From an uncultured Sulfurovum sp. (GTDB lineage Bacteria; Campylobacterota; Campylobacteria; Campylobacterales; Sulfurovaceae), in NCBI GenBank assembly GCA_902727935.1, contig CACVAX010000045.1, forward strand, positions 1-64,000: a DNA stretch of 64,000 nucleotides. Direction: 5' to 3'. Both the position numbers and the translations under genes were made by a program. This document shows, in pieces, positions 25,970-34,715 of the stretch. The number at the start of each line of letters is the position of its first letter. The first letter of the stretch is position 1. The notes beneath the pieces were generated by a model that was not told the DNA's origin, ran no database searches, and saw nothing but the letters and a program-made list of their open reading frames with translations.

Positions 25970-27352
25970 ATGGAAGATTTAGGATTTCTCTCGGTACTCA
26001 TTCCACTTTTCATCATCGTTATGGCAATTATAACAAAAGATGTGCTGGTGTCATTACTTTCAGGTATTTTTTTTGGAGAATTAGTACTGCATGGCTTTAA
26101 TCCATTCATAGCAATGATTCAACTTTTAGAAGGTGTCGTCAAACTTTTTTCTGAAGGCTGGATAACAAAAACATTAATTTTTGCTCTTTTAGTAGGAGCA
26201 ATTATTAAACTGATTTCGCGTTCAGGAGGGGTAGATGGTTTTGTGCATTATTTAAGTCAAAAGCAACAAGCAATAGACTCTCCTAAGGGGGCTCAATTTT
26301 TGGCCTATTTTATAGGGGTCATTATTTTTATAGAGTCTTCCATAACAGCGTTAGTAGCTGGAACGGTAGCTAAACCACTTTGTGACAAGAACCAAGTAAG
26401 TCGAGAAAAATTGGCTTTTATTTGTGATTCTACCTCATCCCCTGTTTGTTCTTTGTTTCCCTTTAATGCTTGGGGTGCATTACTTCTAGGACTTATTGTT
26501 GTGGCATTAAATGATAAAGTGATTGAAGGAGAAGGGATTTCGTTACTGATAGAATCCATATTGTATAACTTTTATTCGCTTATTATTTTAGCCATTGTAT
26601 TTTTGAGCATATTATTTGACATTAACATTGGACCTATGAAACAAGCAAAACCAGTACCCTATGTTGAAACGGTTGTTGAAGAGGGTAAGCATCGTTCTAT
26701 TTGGGTAATGGTTTTACCTATTTTAGTACTGATTGCTATGGTGCCTCTTTCTTTATATTACACAGGTAAAGGAGATATTTTAAAAGGGTCTGGTTCGACC
26801 TCTATTTTTTATGCCACTATTGCTACGCTTATGTTTATGTATGTTTATTATATGGCTAAAGGATATATGAAACATAAAGAGTATTTTTCTGGTTTTTATG
26901 AAGGAATTGCAGAGATGATTCCTATTGTATTCATTTTACTTTTGGCATTTTTTATTGGAAGCATTATAAAAGAGTTAGGAACAGCCCAATACATTGCTAC
27001 GGAGGTAAAAGCAGCATCCATACCTCTTTATCTTTTACCATTATTGGTGTTTTTAGTGGCTGGACTCACAGCTTTTTCAACAGGGACTTCTTGGGGAACT
27101 TTTTCAATTATGATGCCCATAGCTTTAGGTTTAGCAGGAACATTTGATATGAACATCGCGTTAATGATAGGGGCAGTGGTTTCAGGAGGAATTTTTGGAG
27201 ACCATGTCTCTCCTATATCAGATACGACCATTATTTCTTCCATGGCAACAGGGTGTGACCATATAGAACATGTTCGTACACAAATGCCTTATGCACTTAT
27301 GGGTGCTTTTTTAGCGTCATTATTATATTTGTGGTTTGGGTATTTGAATTAG
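25970..27352 (+). CDS. Na+/H+ antiporter NhaC family protein
   Basis: A 460-residue inner-membrane protein with about twelve helices. Family marks are the early KDVLVSLLSGIFFGEL, the discontinuous-helix region SSPVCSLFPFNAWGALLLG, and FSTGTSWGTFSIMMPIALGL followed by GGIFGDHVSPISDTTIISS. NhaC-type carriers exchange sodium for protons (some relatives exchange malate/lactate), which fits a saline habitat together with the sodium-driven TRAP permease. The gene has its own promoter and is followed by a hairpin. Confidence 0.88.
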   Translation: MEDLGFLSVLIPLFIIVMAIITKDVLVSLLSGIFFGELVLHGFNPFIAMIQLLEGVVKLFSEGWITKTLIFALLVGAIIKLISRSGGVDGFVHYLSQKQQAIDSPKGAQFLAYFIGVIIFIESSITALVAGTVAKPLCDKNQVSREKLAFICDSTSSPVCSLFPFNAWGALLLGLIVVALNDKVIEGEGISLLIESILYNFYSLIILAIVFLSILFDINIGPMKQAKPVPYVETVVEEGKHRSIWVMVLPILVLIAMVPLSLYYTGKGDILKGSGSTSIFYATIATLMFMYVYYMAKGYMKHKEYFSGFYEGIAEMIPIVFILLLAFFIGSIIKELGTAQYIATEVKAASIPLYLLPLLVFLVAGLTAFSTGTSWGTFSIMMPIALGLAGTFDMNIALMIGAVVSGGIFGDHVSPISDTTIISSMATGCDHIEHVRTQMPYALMGAFLASLLYLWFGYLN

Positions 27353-27360
27353 AAAAGTGT

Positions 27361-27385
27361 AAGAGTTACTGAAGAAGTAACTCTT
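27361..27385. terminator. Hairpin between convergent genes
   Basis: A perfect 10-bp inverted repeat (AAGAGTTACT / AGTAACTCTT) with a 5-base loop, between the nhaC stop and the end of the Met/Asp repeat gene. On the minus strand it is followed by a T-rich stretch, so it may end both transcripts. Confidence 0.55.
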
Positions 27386-27399
27386 GGGGTAGATAAAGA

Positions 27400-27825
27400 C
27401 TATTTAGTAGTCGTTGCAGAATCTTTAACATCAGTTGCATCGTCTTTAATGTCATTAACTGAATCTGTCATTGCATCGGTCATTTCAGTCATTACATCTC
27501 TCATAGAGTCAGACATGTCTCTCATAACATCTGTCATATCAGTCATCATATCACCCATGGCGAAGTCAGAAGAAGTTGAGTCTTTATCATCTTTGTCATT
27601 AACTGCATCTCTCATAGAGTCACTCATGTCTCTCATTGTATCTGTCATGTCTGTCATCATATCAGCAAACGGGAATGATGTGCTTGATGTTTTACCATCT
27701 TCATCTTTAACCGTATCTCTCATAGAATCAGTCATGTCTGTGATAATATCTGTCATAAAGAAGTCTGCATTAGCAGAAGACATCATAGTTGCTGTTAAAC
27801 CAGCAATAAGTAAAATTTTTTTCAT
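27400..27825 (-). CDS. Secreted Met/Asp/Thr-rich repeat protein
   Basis: A 141-residue protein with a signal peptide (MKKILLIAGLTATMMSSANA, cleavage after ANA). The mature part contains three imperfect copies of a roughly 30-36-residue unit built around MTDMTDxMRDMSDSMRD, separated by acidic Ser/Asp linkers (KDEDGKTSSTS, NDKDDKDSTSSD). Met recurs every three to four residues, so each unit would be an amphipathic helix with a methionine face and an acidic/arginine face. Possible roles are metal (Cu or Ca) binding or an envelope filament; I do not recognise a family. Good ribosome binding site (AAAGG). Confidence 0.75.
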   Translation of the reverse strand: MKKILLIAGLTATMMSSANADFFMTDIITDMTDSMRDTVKDEDGKTSSTSFPFADMMTDMTDTMRDMSDSMRDAVNDKDDKDSTSSDFAMGDMMTDMTDVMRDMSDSMRDVMTEMTDAMTDSVNDIKDDATDVKDSATTTK

Positions 27826-27928
27826 CGTAAGTACCTTTGTAGTATTTATTTATGTCTAAATTATAATAGTTATTAGTTTAAATAATACTTAATTTATAAT
27901 TAAATGTAAAATTCTTTTCTTTGTTTTT

Positions 27929-28507
27929 CTAATTATTAATACCATTAATGGTTAAAAGTTTAGATGAATTTTCTAATATGGCGACTGTTTTAACCATCTC
28001 TCGTAAGTCTCTGTCATAAGAGATTAATCCAAACCCTTTAATAAGTAAAAGGTGAGTATTGTTTTTTTCAAAGTAATTTGCAATTTCATGTGGTGCACGT
28101 TCTGCCCAATCTTTAAAGTTGCCTGGGTCATAAATAGGGATTTCTTTTAATACACTGTAGCCATAATAATCTTTAGGAATAATTACGGAGTTATTAAAAG
28201 TATAGGCCGTGGTGTAGGGTGGCATGGTATAAGAAATATATTTAGCATTGGGGATGGACTGATAAATTTCAGAATGTATTTGTGCATCGGCTGAAGCCTC
28301 TTTCCAACGGTAATCTTGTCGACTATTACAGGTAAGTCTGATAAACCCAGCTTCGGTTACTTCATCTAAAATAATCTCTTTTTTATTAATCGTAAAAGCA
28401 TGAATATCGGTTTTTGCTGAAAGAGAACCATGAAAAACACCAAAATAATTTTTGGTAAATAAAGAGTGTGAGATATGTTGTAGCTCTTGAAGAAGATGCG
28501 CATCCAT
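27929..28507 (-). CDS. Class II aldolase/adducin-like protein without zinc ligands
   Basis: A 192-residue protein with the class II aldolase/adducin fold: LLQELQHISHSLFTKNYFG, FHGSLSAK, HSEIYQSIPNAKYI and a PPYTTAYT core. In active enzymes the zinc is held by an HTH motif before PP and by a His in LxxxHGL. Here the first site reads YTMPPY and the second reads KGFGL, so all three ligands are absent. It is therefore probably not a metal-dependent aldolase. It is divergent from rsmH with about 70 bases between them, and has a TATAAT box and an AGGA ribosome binding site. Confidence 0.75.
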   Translation of the reverse strand: MDAHLLQELQHISHSLFTKNYFGVFHGSLSAKTDIHAFTINKKEIILDEVTEAGFIRLTCNSRQDYRWKEASADAQIHSEIYQSIPNAKYISYTMPPYTTAYTFNNSVIIPKDYYGYSVLKEIPIYDPGNFKDWAERAPHEIANYFEKNNTHLLLIKGFGLISYDRDLREMVKTVAILENSSKLLTINGINN

Positions 28508-28577
28508 CTATTTAGTATCCTAATAAGTTTCTGCTATTATATCAAAATAAAAAGTTAAACTATAAAGTGAATAAATT

Positions 28578-29525
28578 ATGAACAACATCCCCCATATCCC
28601 CGTATTACTTGATGAGGTTTTAGATGGTTTTTCAAGCATAAAAGAGGGCTACTTTGTTGACTGTACGCTTGGGTATGCTGGGCATTCTGAAGCCATGTTA
28701 AAAACTTATGAGCAGATACAACACCTTGGAATAGACAGAGATGATGAAGCTTTAAGTTTTTCAAAAGCACGGCTTGAACCGTTTAAAAGTCGTTCAAAGC
28801 TTTACAAAGGTACATTTGCCAGTACTTTAGCTATTTTAGAAGAGCAACCTATTACAGGGCTGTTAGCTGATTTTGGGGTTTCGTCCTTACAGTTAGACAA
28901 AATGGATAGAGGGTTTTCTTTTGAGAGTGAAACCTTGGATATGCGAATGGATGCCAGAGCTAAACTCTCTGCTTATGAAGTTGTCAACGAATATCCTCAG
29001 GATAAGTTGGAATACATTTTAAATCATTATGGTGAAGTACGCTCATACAAAAAAGTAGCAGCAGCAATTGTTCAAGCTCGTTCAGAAAATTCTATTCAGA
29101 GTGGAAAAGAACTTTCTGATATTATTTGTACCGTGATTCCTCGTGGGGGAAAGATTCATCCTGCAACGCTCTCTTTTCAAGGTATTCGTATTGAGGTGAA
29201 CAATGAACTTGGTGAAATAGAAGGGCTTTTAGATGTACTTGAATCAAAGTATAAAGTTGGTGAGTTAGATGGAACAATTGTTTCACTCATTACCTTTCAC
29301 TCTTTAGAAGACAGGTTGGTGAAGAACCGTTATAAAAAATGGGCAAGCAAATGTATCTGTGATGCACAAGCCATGCGTTGTACTTGTGGTAAAGACAATG
29401 ATTTAGGGAAAATGTTGTTTCGTAAACCCATTGTAGCAACGCAAAAAGAACTTAAAATAAATACACGTTCTCGTTCTGCAAAATTAAGAACATTTATTTT
29501 TAAAGAGAGTAGATCCAATGGCTAA
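28578..29525 (+). CDS. rsmH: 16S rRNA (cytosine(1402)-N(4))-methyltransferase
   Basis: A 315-residue RsmH (MraW), which methylates C1402 in the ribosomal decoding centre. Signature segments are HIPVLLDEVLDG, YFVDCTLGYAGHSEAML, GLLADFGVSSLQLD, DRGFSFESETLDMRMD and the C-terminal ITFHSLEDRLVKNRYK. Length is normal. It is followed, with an 8-base overlap, by a small membrane protein in the ftsL position, the usual division-cluster order. Confidence 0.97.
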   Translation: MNNIPHIPVLLDEVLDGFSSIKEGYFVDCTLGYAGHSEAMLKTYEQIQHLGIDRDDEALSFSKARLEPFKSRSKLYKGTFASTLAILEEQPITGLLADFGVSSLQLDKMDRGFSFESETLDMRMDARAKLSAYEVVNEYPQDKLEYILNHYGEVRSYKKVAAAIVQARSENSIQSGKELSDIICTVIPRGGKIHPATLSFQGIRIEVNNELGEIEGLLDVLESKYKVGELDGTIVSLITFHSLEDRLVKNRYKKWASKCICDAQAMRCTCGKDNDLGKMLFRKPIVATQKELKINTRSRSAKLRTFIFKESRSNG

Positions 29526-29757
29526 AAAAGAAATTTTAGAAGAAAATGGTGTCACTTTAAGTATGATTATTATTACGCTGATGTTGACTTCTTTAGTATT
29601 GTTATTAACCCTGCCAAATATTTATTTGGACAATCAAATTTATTATAAAAGTAGAGAGTTAGCCCATTTAAACAAAATTAAAGTAATTCTTGAAGAAGAA
29701 CAATTTATCATTAAAAATAGACTTGAAGAGATAAATGTGAAAGAGAATTTAAGATAA
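29518..29757 (+). CDS. Small bitopic coiled-coil protein, candidate FtsL
   Basis: A 79-residue protein with a short cytoplasmic start (MAKKEILEENG), one membrane helix (about 15-36, MIIITLMLTSLVLLLTLPNIY) and a charged coiled coil. This is the size and topology of the division protein FtsL, and it overlaps rsmH by eight bases, the position ftsL occupies in many bacteria. Sequence conservation of FtsL is very low, so the call rests on position and topology. An RND pump gene follows 12 bases later. Confidence 0.55.
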   Translation: MAKKEILEENGVTLSMIIITLMLTSLVLLLTLPNIYLDNQIYYKSRELAHLNKIKVILEEEQFIIKNRLEEINVKENLR

Positions 29758-29769
29758 AAGAAGTCAAAA

Positions 29770-32700
29770 ATGATTAAAAAATTTTTAGAGTTTTCCATTG
29801 ATAGACCAGTTTTAAATCACTTAGTAATGCTTCTCATGTTTGCCATGGCTATTTTTGCTTATAAAAGCATACCCAAAGAGATTTTTCCTCCTTCAGATTT
29901 GGATGAAATTTCTATTTCAGGGTCTTATATTGGGGCAAGTGCTGATGTGTTGGACAAGATGGCTGTTAAGGGAATAGAAGATGATCTTAAAAGTATTTCT
30001 CAGATAGATACCATTTTTTCAACCATCCAAAATGGGTTTTTTACCATACGTGCTGAAATTTTACCAGGTAATGATAACCAAGCTGTGTTGGGTGATGTCA
30101 AAGATATTATTGCTCAAAATAAACGTGATTTGCCCTCTGATATGGATGAACCTATTGCTAAGATCGTGGTGCATGATTACCCTTTGGTTTTGGTGGCTGT
30201 GGCTGGTGGTAAAAACATGAAAGATTTAGTTGATGCTGCCAATGATTTAAAAGATAGACTCACGCTTATTGACGATTTAGCCGACATTCAGATACGAGGT
30301 GAATCTGATGAAGAGGTACTCATTACCCTTGACCAAATGAAAATAGATGCCTATGGACTCTCTAAATCAGCTGTCTATTCAGCCATTGGTTCGCTCTCTT
30401 CCATTTTTCCTGTGGGGACGGTTAAAGCCAAAGGGGAACACCTTTATATCTCAACCATTAATGGTGAAAAGAGTAAAGAAAAACTCGAACAGAGTTTGCT
30501 TTCGGTGAATGGTAAACGATTTTATTTAAGTGATATTGCTTCGGTAAAAGTTGGTTTAGCTGAGCCTTTACAGCTTTCGCATTTTAACTCTAAAGCCAAT
30601 ATTTCTTTAGACATTAAAAAAACAAAAGATGGCAATGCAATTGAGCTAAGTAAAAAAGTTCGAGAAGTTTTAGTGGAGTATAATCAAAAATACAAGGGTG
30701 AATTAGTTTTTGAAGCCTATACGGACACCTCTATTTGGATTAAAAATCGTCTAAATTTGGTTTCCTCCAATATTATGTTTGGGCTGATATTGGTGATGAT
30801 TGCTTTGCTTTTAACGCTAAATATTCGTATTGCTTTAGCTGTTGTCATAGGAATTTTTGCTTCTTTTATGATAACCCTCATCGCAGCTGATTTAATGGGT
30901 GAAAGTATTAATATGTTGAGCCTTATGGGAGCATTGATAGCCCTTGGGATGCTGGTGGATGAGGCAATTGTGGTCGCAGAAAATATTTACAGGCATGTGG
31001 AGATGGGGAAAGCACCAAGAGAAGCAGCCATAGATGGAGCAACAGAGATGTTTCCAGCTATTTTAACAGCCACCCTAACCACCGTATTTGCTTTTTTACC
31101 TTTGTTGATTATGACAGGTAAGATGGGAATGTTTATGAAAATTCTTCCCATTATGATTACCATTTTACTGATTTCCTCATTATTTGAAGCATTCTATTTT
31201 TTACCTCTGCATTCTAAAGAGTTGCTATCGATAGGTAAAGTAGAAAAAATTCAGAAAAAAGAGAATAAGTTTTGGAAAATGCTTACTGATTGGTATAAGG
31301 CTATTTTAGAAAAACTGTTACATTTTAAAATGAGTGCTTTATTTTTGTTGGTCATAAGTATTGTGGTGGGGAGCATGGCGATGATGAAAGTAACCAAGTT
31401 TCAACTGATGCCAGAGTTTGATGTACAGCAAGTCTATCTTAATGGTAAGGTAAACATTAATAATTCTTTAGAAGAGACAGAAGCCTATGTTACTAACATT
31501 GAAGAGCAACTTTTAGGGTATTTAAAAAAAGAAGATATGGATTCTGTAACCTCCGTGATAGGTTTTAAAATGAACCCTGATAAAACTTTTGAAACAGGAG
31601 AGAATCTTTTTCATATTTTTATTAATTTGCATGAAAGAGCCCCTGAAAACTTTTTTGATAAATATGTTAATCCTATTTTTTCTTTGGAGTATGACGACAG
31701 TAAGATGATACGTGTACGTTCAGCCCAAACCGTAGCCAAAGAGGTTCAAGAGGGTATTTTAGAAAAAATGCGACAGTTAAAAGATAAAGCAGGTAATAAA
31801 GTATTTGAAGAGTTTAATATCTATGCACAACAAACAGGTATGGTGGGTAATGACATTGAAATTGGTTTTTCAAACATTTCTCAAAAGAAAGTATTAGAAG
31901 CATTGGCAAAGGTAAAATCTAAACTATCAACAATAGAAGGTGTGAGTGATATAGGGGATAATGCAACAGAAGGAGAACGTGAACTAAAATTAAGAGTCAA
32001 TGAGTATGGACAATCGTTAGGTTTAAATGAAAACTACATTACCCAGGCACTTAGAGGCTCATTTTTTAAAGCAGAATATAGCAAAATGTTTAATGAAGAG
32101 GGTTTATTACGGGTCAAAGTAGAAGACAAATATAAAGATGAAAAGAACACACTTTCGGACTTTAAACTCACCACACCTGACGGTCAAGTGGTCGTCATTA
32201 AAGAAGTTTGTGATTTTTATTATCAAAAAAGTTTTGTACGTATTTTTAAAGAAGATGGTACAAAAGTGAACTCTCTTTATGCAGCTGTCAATAAAGAAAA
32301 AATAGTTCCTGAAGAGGTTATGAAACAATTAGAACCTTTGTTAGATGCTTTACAAGAAGAGGGCATAGAAGTTATTATTAAAGGGGAAAAAGAAGCCAAT
32401 GACAAAATAGTATCTGAAATTATGCAAGCAGCACTGATTGCAGCTTTTTTAATTTTTATTACTTTGGTGTGGATGTTTAACTCTTTTGTGCAACCGTTAA
32501 TCATTTTGTCGATTATTCCTCTTTCATTGCTTGGGGTTTTGGTTGGAACAAAAATCATGGGACTCAACATGACCATGACAGGTGCGATGGGAATTGTTGG
32601 TTTAGCAGGAGTTGTGGTAAATGATGGACTTATCATGCTAGAGTTTGTAAGAAAAGCAAAAAATAAAGCTGAAATCTTAAAGTATGCTGGTCAACGTTTA

Positions 32701-32949
32701 CGTCCAATTGTTTTAACATCAGTAACCACGGTTTTAGGTCTTGGTTCACTCATCTTCTTTGCTTCTGGTCAGGCACTTATTTTACAACCCATGGCGATTA
32801 GTTTAGGTTTTGGTATCGCATGGGCTACGGTGTTAAATCTTTATTTTGTACCGTTGATGTTTGCTGTGTTGTATAGGGTGGGGGAGAGAGAGAGAAAAGA
32901 GCTTTGGTCTCCTTTTAATTCTAAAAATAAAATTGAAAATGGAGTGTAA
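29770..32949 (+). CDS. Efflux RND transporter permease (AcrB/HAE1-like)
   Basis: A 1059-residue inner-membrane pump with twelve predicted helices and two large periplasmic loops. The start SIDRPVLNHLVMLLMFAMAIFAYKSIPKEIFP and the helix-4 segment ALGMLVDEAIVVAENIYRHV are typical of the AcrB superfamily, with a second-half match at GIVGLAGVVVNDGLIMLEFV. It should work with a periplasmic adaptor and an outer-membrane channel, but neither is encoded next to it; only a small lipoprotein follows. Substrate unknown; it may be in the HAE-2/UPF0-like group that acts on lipids or hopanoids. Confidence 0.88.
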   Translation: MIKKFLEFSIDRPVLNHLVMLLMFAMAIFAYKSIPKEIFPPSDLDEISISGSYIGASADVLDKMAVKGIEDDLKSISQIDTIFSTIQNGFFTIRAEILPGNDNQAVLGDVKDIIAQNKRDLPSDMDEPIAKIVVHDYPLVLVAVAGGKNMKDLVDAANDLKDRLTLIDDLADIQIRGESDEEVLITLDQMKIDAYGLSKSAVYSAIGSLSSIFPVGTVKAKGEHLYISTINGEKSKEKLEQSLLSVNGKRFYLSDIASVKVGLAEPLQLSHFNSKANISLDIKKTKDGNAIELSKKVREVLVEYNQKYKGELVFEAYTDTSIWIKNRLNLVSSNIMFGLILVMIALLLTLNIRIALAVVIGIFASFMITLIAADLMGESINMLSLMGALIALGMLVDEAIVVAENIYRHVEMGKAPREAAIDGATEMFPAILTATLTTVFAFLPLLIMTGKMGMFMKILPIMITILLISSLFEAFYFLPLHSKELLSIGKVEKIQKKENKFWKMLTDWYKAILEKLLHFKMSALFLLVISIVVGSMAMMKVTKFQLMPEFDVQQVYLNGKVNINNSLEETEAYVTNIEEQLLGYLKKEDMDSVTSVIGFKMNPDKTFETGENLFHIFINLHERAPENFFDKYVNPIFSLEYDDSKMIRVRSAQTVAKEVQEGILEKMRQLKDKAGNKVFEEFNIYAQQTGMVGNDIEIGFSNISQKKVLEALAKVKSKLSTIEGVSDIGDNATEGERELKLRVNEYGQSLGLNENYITQALRGSFFKAEYSKMFNEEGLLRVKVEDKYKDEKNTLSDFKLTTPDGQVVVIKEVCDFYYQKSFVRIFKEDGTKVNSLYAAVNKEKIVPEEVMKQLEPLLDALQEEGIEVIIKGEKEANDKIVSEIMQAALIAAFLIFITLVWMFNSFVQPLIILSIIPLSLLGVLVGTKIMGLNMTMTGAMGIVGLAGVVVNDGLIMLEFVRKAKNKAEILKYAGQRLRPIVLTSVTTVLGLGSLIFFASGQALILQPMAISLGFGIAWATVLNLYFVPLMFAVLYRVGERERKELWSPFNSKNKIENGV

Positions 32950-32951
32950 CA

Positions 32952-33206
32952 ATGCAAGTAGTAAGTAGTTTGCTTGTAAGTATCATGTTTTTTTCTGGAT
33001 GTAGCCAAAAGCTAGTAAGTTCAGAGCCAGAGTGTAAAGAGATAGAAAATAAAATTATTAAATTAGAAGAAGAGAAAAAGCTAAACTTAGCAGGAGAAAT
33101 AGCACAAGTAGTTGCTAATGGTTATCCTGTAGGCGTAGATGAAGTAAAGTTAAATCAAACTATAAAAGTTTTAAAGATGAAGTTAGATGAATGTAATGGA
33201 AGATAA
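32952..33206 (+). CDS. Small lipoprotein
   Basis: An 84-residue protein with a lipoprotein signal (MQVVSSLLVSIMFFSGC; lipobox FSGC with Cys at 17). The mature part is a charged helix (ECKEIENKIIKLEEEKKLN) with two further cysteines, possibly disulfide-linked. It begins two bases after the RND gene and so is probably cotranscribed; it might be an accessory of that pump. Family not recognised. Confidence 0.7.
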   Translation: MQVVSSLLVSIMFFSGCSQKLVSSEPECKEIENKIIKLEEEKKLNLAGEIAQVVANGYPVGVDEVKLNQTIKVLKMKLDECNGR

Positions 33207-33244
33207 AAATTATCAAAATTTTTTTGAAGAGTTAGGCAATTTAA

Positions 33245-34042
33245 ATGAGCGATATTAAAATAAAAAATGAAGATTCACCCTATATCTTTTCTTTTCCACA
33301 TAGTGGAGAGTTGTTAACCTCTGAAATGGAATGGCAACTAACTCCTAAAGCATGGGAGTTTTTGCCGAATACAGATTGGTATTTAAATGAGCTTTACTCT
33401 TTTTTGAAATATTATAAAGTGAACATGATTTCTACGCCTCATAGTAGATATGTGGTGGATGTCAATCGTTCATTAACGGCGAATAAGTTTGGGAACTACA
33501 GAGACTCAATAGTGTATGAGACCAATAGCTGGGATGAAGAGATTTATGCTTTAAAACCTACATCAGAAGAGGTAGAACGCCGAATAGAGCGATATTACAA
33601 ACCCTATCATGAGGCATTGGAAGCATTGATTATTGAAAAAGTTAAGAAGTTTGGTAAAGTGTATCTTATAGATTTACATGCGTTTATGGGACCAATTACG
33701 GCTGATGTTTGTTTAGGAAATAGGAATGGAACGACTTGTTCTAATGCGTTTTTTACTCAAATTTTTGATGCTTTTAAAAGTGAAAATTTTGACGTTGTAA
33801 AAAATGATGTTTTTATTGGTGGTTACATCACTCAAAGTTACGCCGTGGAAGAGGTGGTAGAGAGCGTTCAGATAGAGTTAGGTTACAGTAATTATATTGA
33901 AGCATCTGAGTTGAATGTGCCTAAAGTCCCTCAAAAGAATACAACGCTTTTTTATGAAACAGCCGATAGGTTGGAGAGGGTTATACAAGCTTTGGGTATT
34001 GAGAAAAAAGATAAGAGTTTGTTTGGTGGGATGTTTGGGTAA
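33245..34042 (+). CDS. N-formylglutamate amidohydrolase family protein
   Basis: A 265-residue protein of the N-formylglutamate amidohydrolase (FGase) family, a zinc peptidase-like fold. Recognisable motifs are FSFPHSGELL, PHSRYVVDVNRS, VYLIDLHAFMG and GYITQSYA. The family hydrolyses N-formylglutamate in histidine breakdown, but with no hut genes nearby its role here may be a related deformylation or amidase. Ribosome binding site GAGTTAGG lies upstream. Confidence 0.85.
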   Translation: MSDIKIKNEDSPYIFSFPHSGELLTSEMEWQLTPKAWEFLPNTDWYLNELYSFLKYYKVNMISTPHSRYVVDVNRSLTANKFGNYRDSIVYETNSWDEEIYALKPTSEEVERRIERYYKPYHEALEALIIEKVKKFGKVYLIDLHAFMGPITADVCLGNRNGTTCSNAFFTQIFDAFKSENFDVVKNDVFIGGYITQSYAVEEVVESVQIELGYSNYIEASELNVPKVPQKNTTLFYETADRLERVIQALGIEKKDKSLFGGMFG

Positions 34043-34105
34043 GATTAATATTTTAATTCATCTATTGATATAATGAATACATCTCATAAATTAAAAGGAA
34101 TAAAC

Positions 34106-34342
34106 ATGGAAGCAATTGATTTGCGTCAAAATTTAATAACAACTATCAATACTTTACCTTCTGATATGTTGGAAGAGCTAAATAAGTTTATTAGTTTTTT
34201 AGAGTATAAAAATACTTCGAATTCTAAAAACTTAAAAGAAGAGGTTTTAAATAATTTACGAACATCAGCTAAAGAGATGCAGATGATAAAAGAGGGAAAA
34301 TTAAAAGCTAAAAATGCGAATGAGTTTTTAGATGAATTGTAA
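34106..34342 (+). CDS. Antitoxin of a type II toxin-antitoxin pair
   Basis: A 78-residue protein (MEAIDLRQNLITTINTLP..., then SDMLEELNKFISFLEYK). The pattern fits DUF2281/RelB-like antitoxins, with an N-terminal dimer/DNA part and a helical toxin-binding tail. AAAAGGA is spaced seven bases from the ATG at 34106, so this start is preferred over an in-frame ATG at 34073 that overlaps the TATAAT box (34068-34073). Its stop overlaps the toxin start by 11 bases. Confidence 0.75.
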   Translation: MEAIDLRQNLITTINTLPSDMLEELNKFISFLEYKNTSNSKNLKEEVLNNLRTSAKEMQMIKEGKLKAKNANEFLDEL

Positions 34343-34658
34343 GGTATTAACAATTCCTCAATTTGAAAAAGATGTCAAAAATTTGGCTAAAAAGTTTAAA
34401 GCTATTAAGCAGGACTTGTCTAAATTAATTAATGAGTTACAGAAAGAACCACTTCAAGGCATATCCCTAGGGCAGGGTATTTATAAACTTCGTTTGGCGA
34501 ATACATCTATTCCTACAGGAAAAAGTGGTGGATTTCGTGTGATTACTTATTTTTTGGATGAAGAAAACAACCTTTATTTATTGTCTATTTATTCTAAAAC
34601 AGAAAAAGAGAATATAACTGATGATGAGATACGAGAAGCTTTGAAATTTTTTAGTTAA
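34332..34658 (+). CDS. RelE/ParE-family toxin
   Basis: A 108-residue RelE-superfamily toxin, probably an mRNA interferase. Typical features are FEKDVKNLAKKFKAIKQDL, the YKLRLA strand, the GKSGGFRVITYF strand and LYLLSIYSKTEKENI. Its start overlaps the antitoxin end by 11 bases, the usual coupled order. Length is normal. Confidence 0.85.
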   Translation: MNCKVLTIPQFEKDVKNLAKKFKAIKQDLSKLINELQKEPLQGISLGQGIYKLRLANTSIPTGKSGGFRVITYFLDEENNLYLLSIYSKTEKENITDDEIREALKFFS

Positions 34659-34676
34659 TGAATACTTAAGTAAAAT

Positions 34677-34710
34677 CTTCTTTTTCTCCATAAATTAAGA
34701 AAAAAAGAAG
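34677..34710. terminator. Bidirectional terminator-like hairpin
   Basis: CTTCTTTTT (34677-34685) pairs with AAAAAGAAG (34702-34710) between the convergent toxin and flavoprotein genes. The A/T-rich arms supply U-runs in both directions. Confidence 0.5.
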
Positions 34711-34715
34711 GTGTG

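Noticed and set aside
27449-27859. 136-codon plus-strand frame opposite the Met/Asp repeat gene
   Set aside because: It mirrors the internal repeats of the minus-strand gene, which has the signal peptide and ribosome binding site; the plus-strand product is low-complexity Ser/Val/Ile.
34106-34658. Toxin-antitoxin pair as part of a larger defence island
   Set aside because: Neighbouring genes are metabolic and conserved; there are no restriction, Abi or CBASS-type genes around it.
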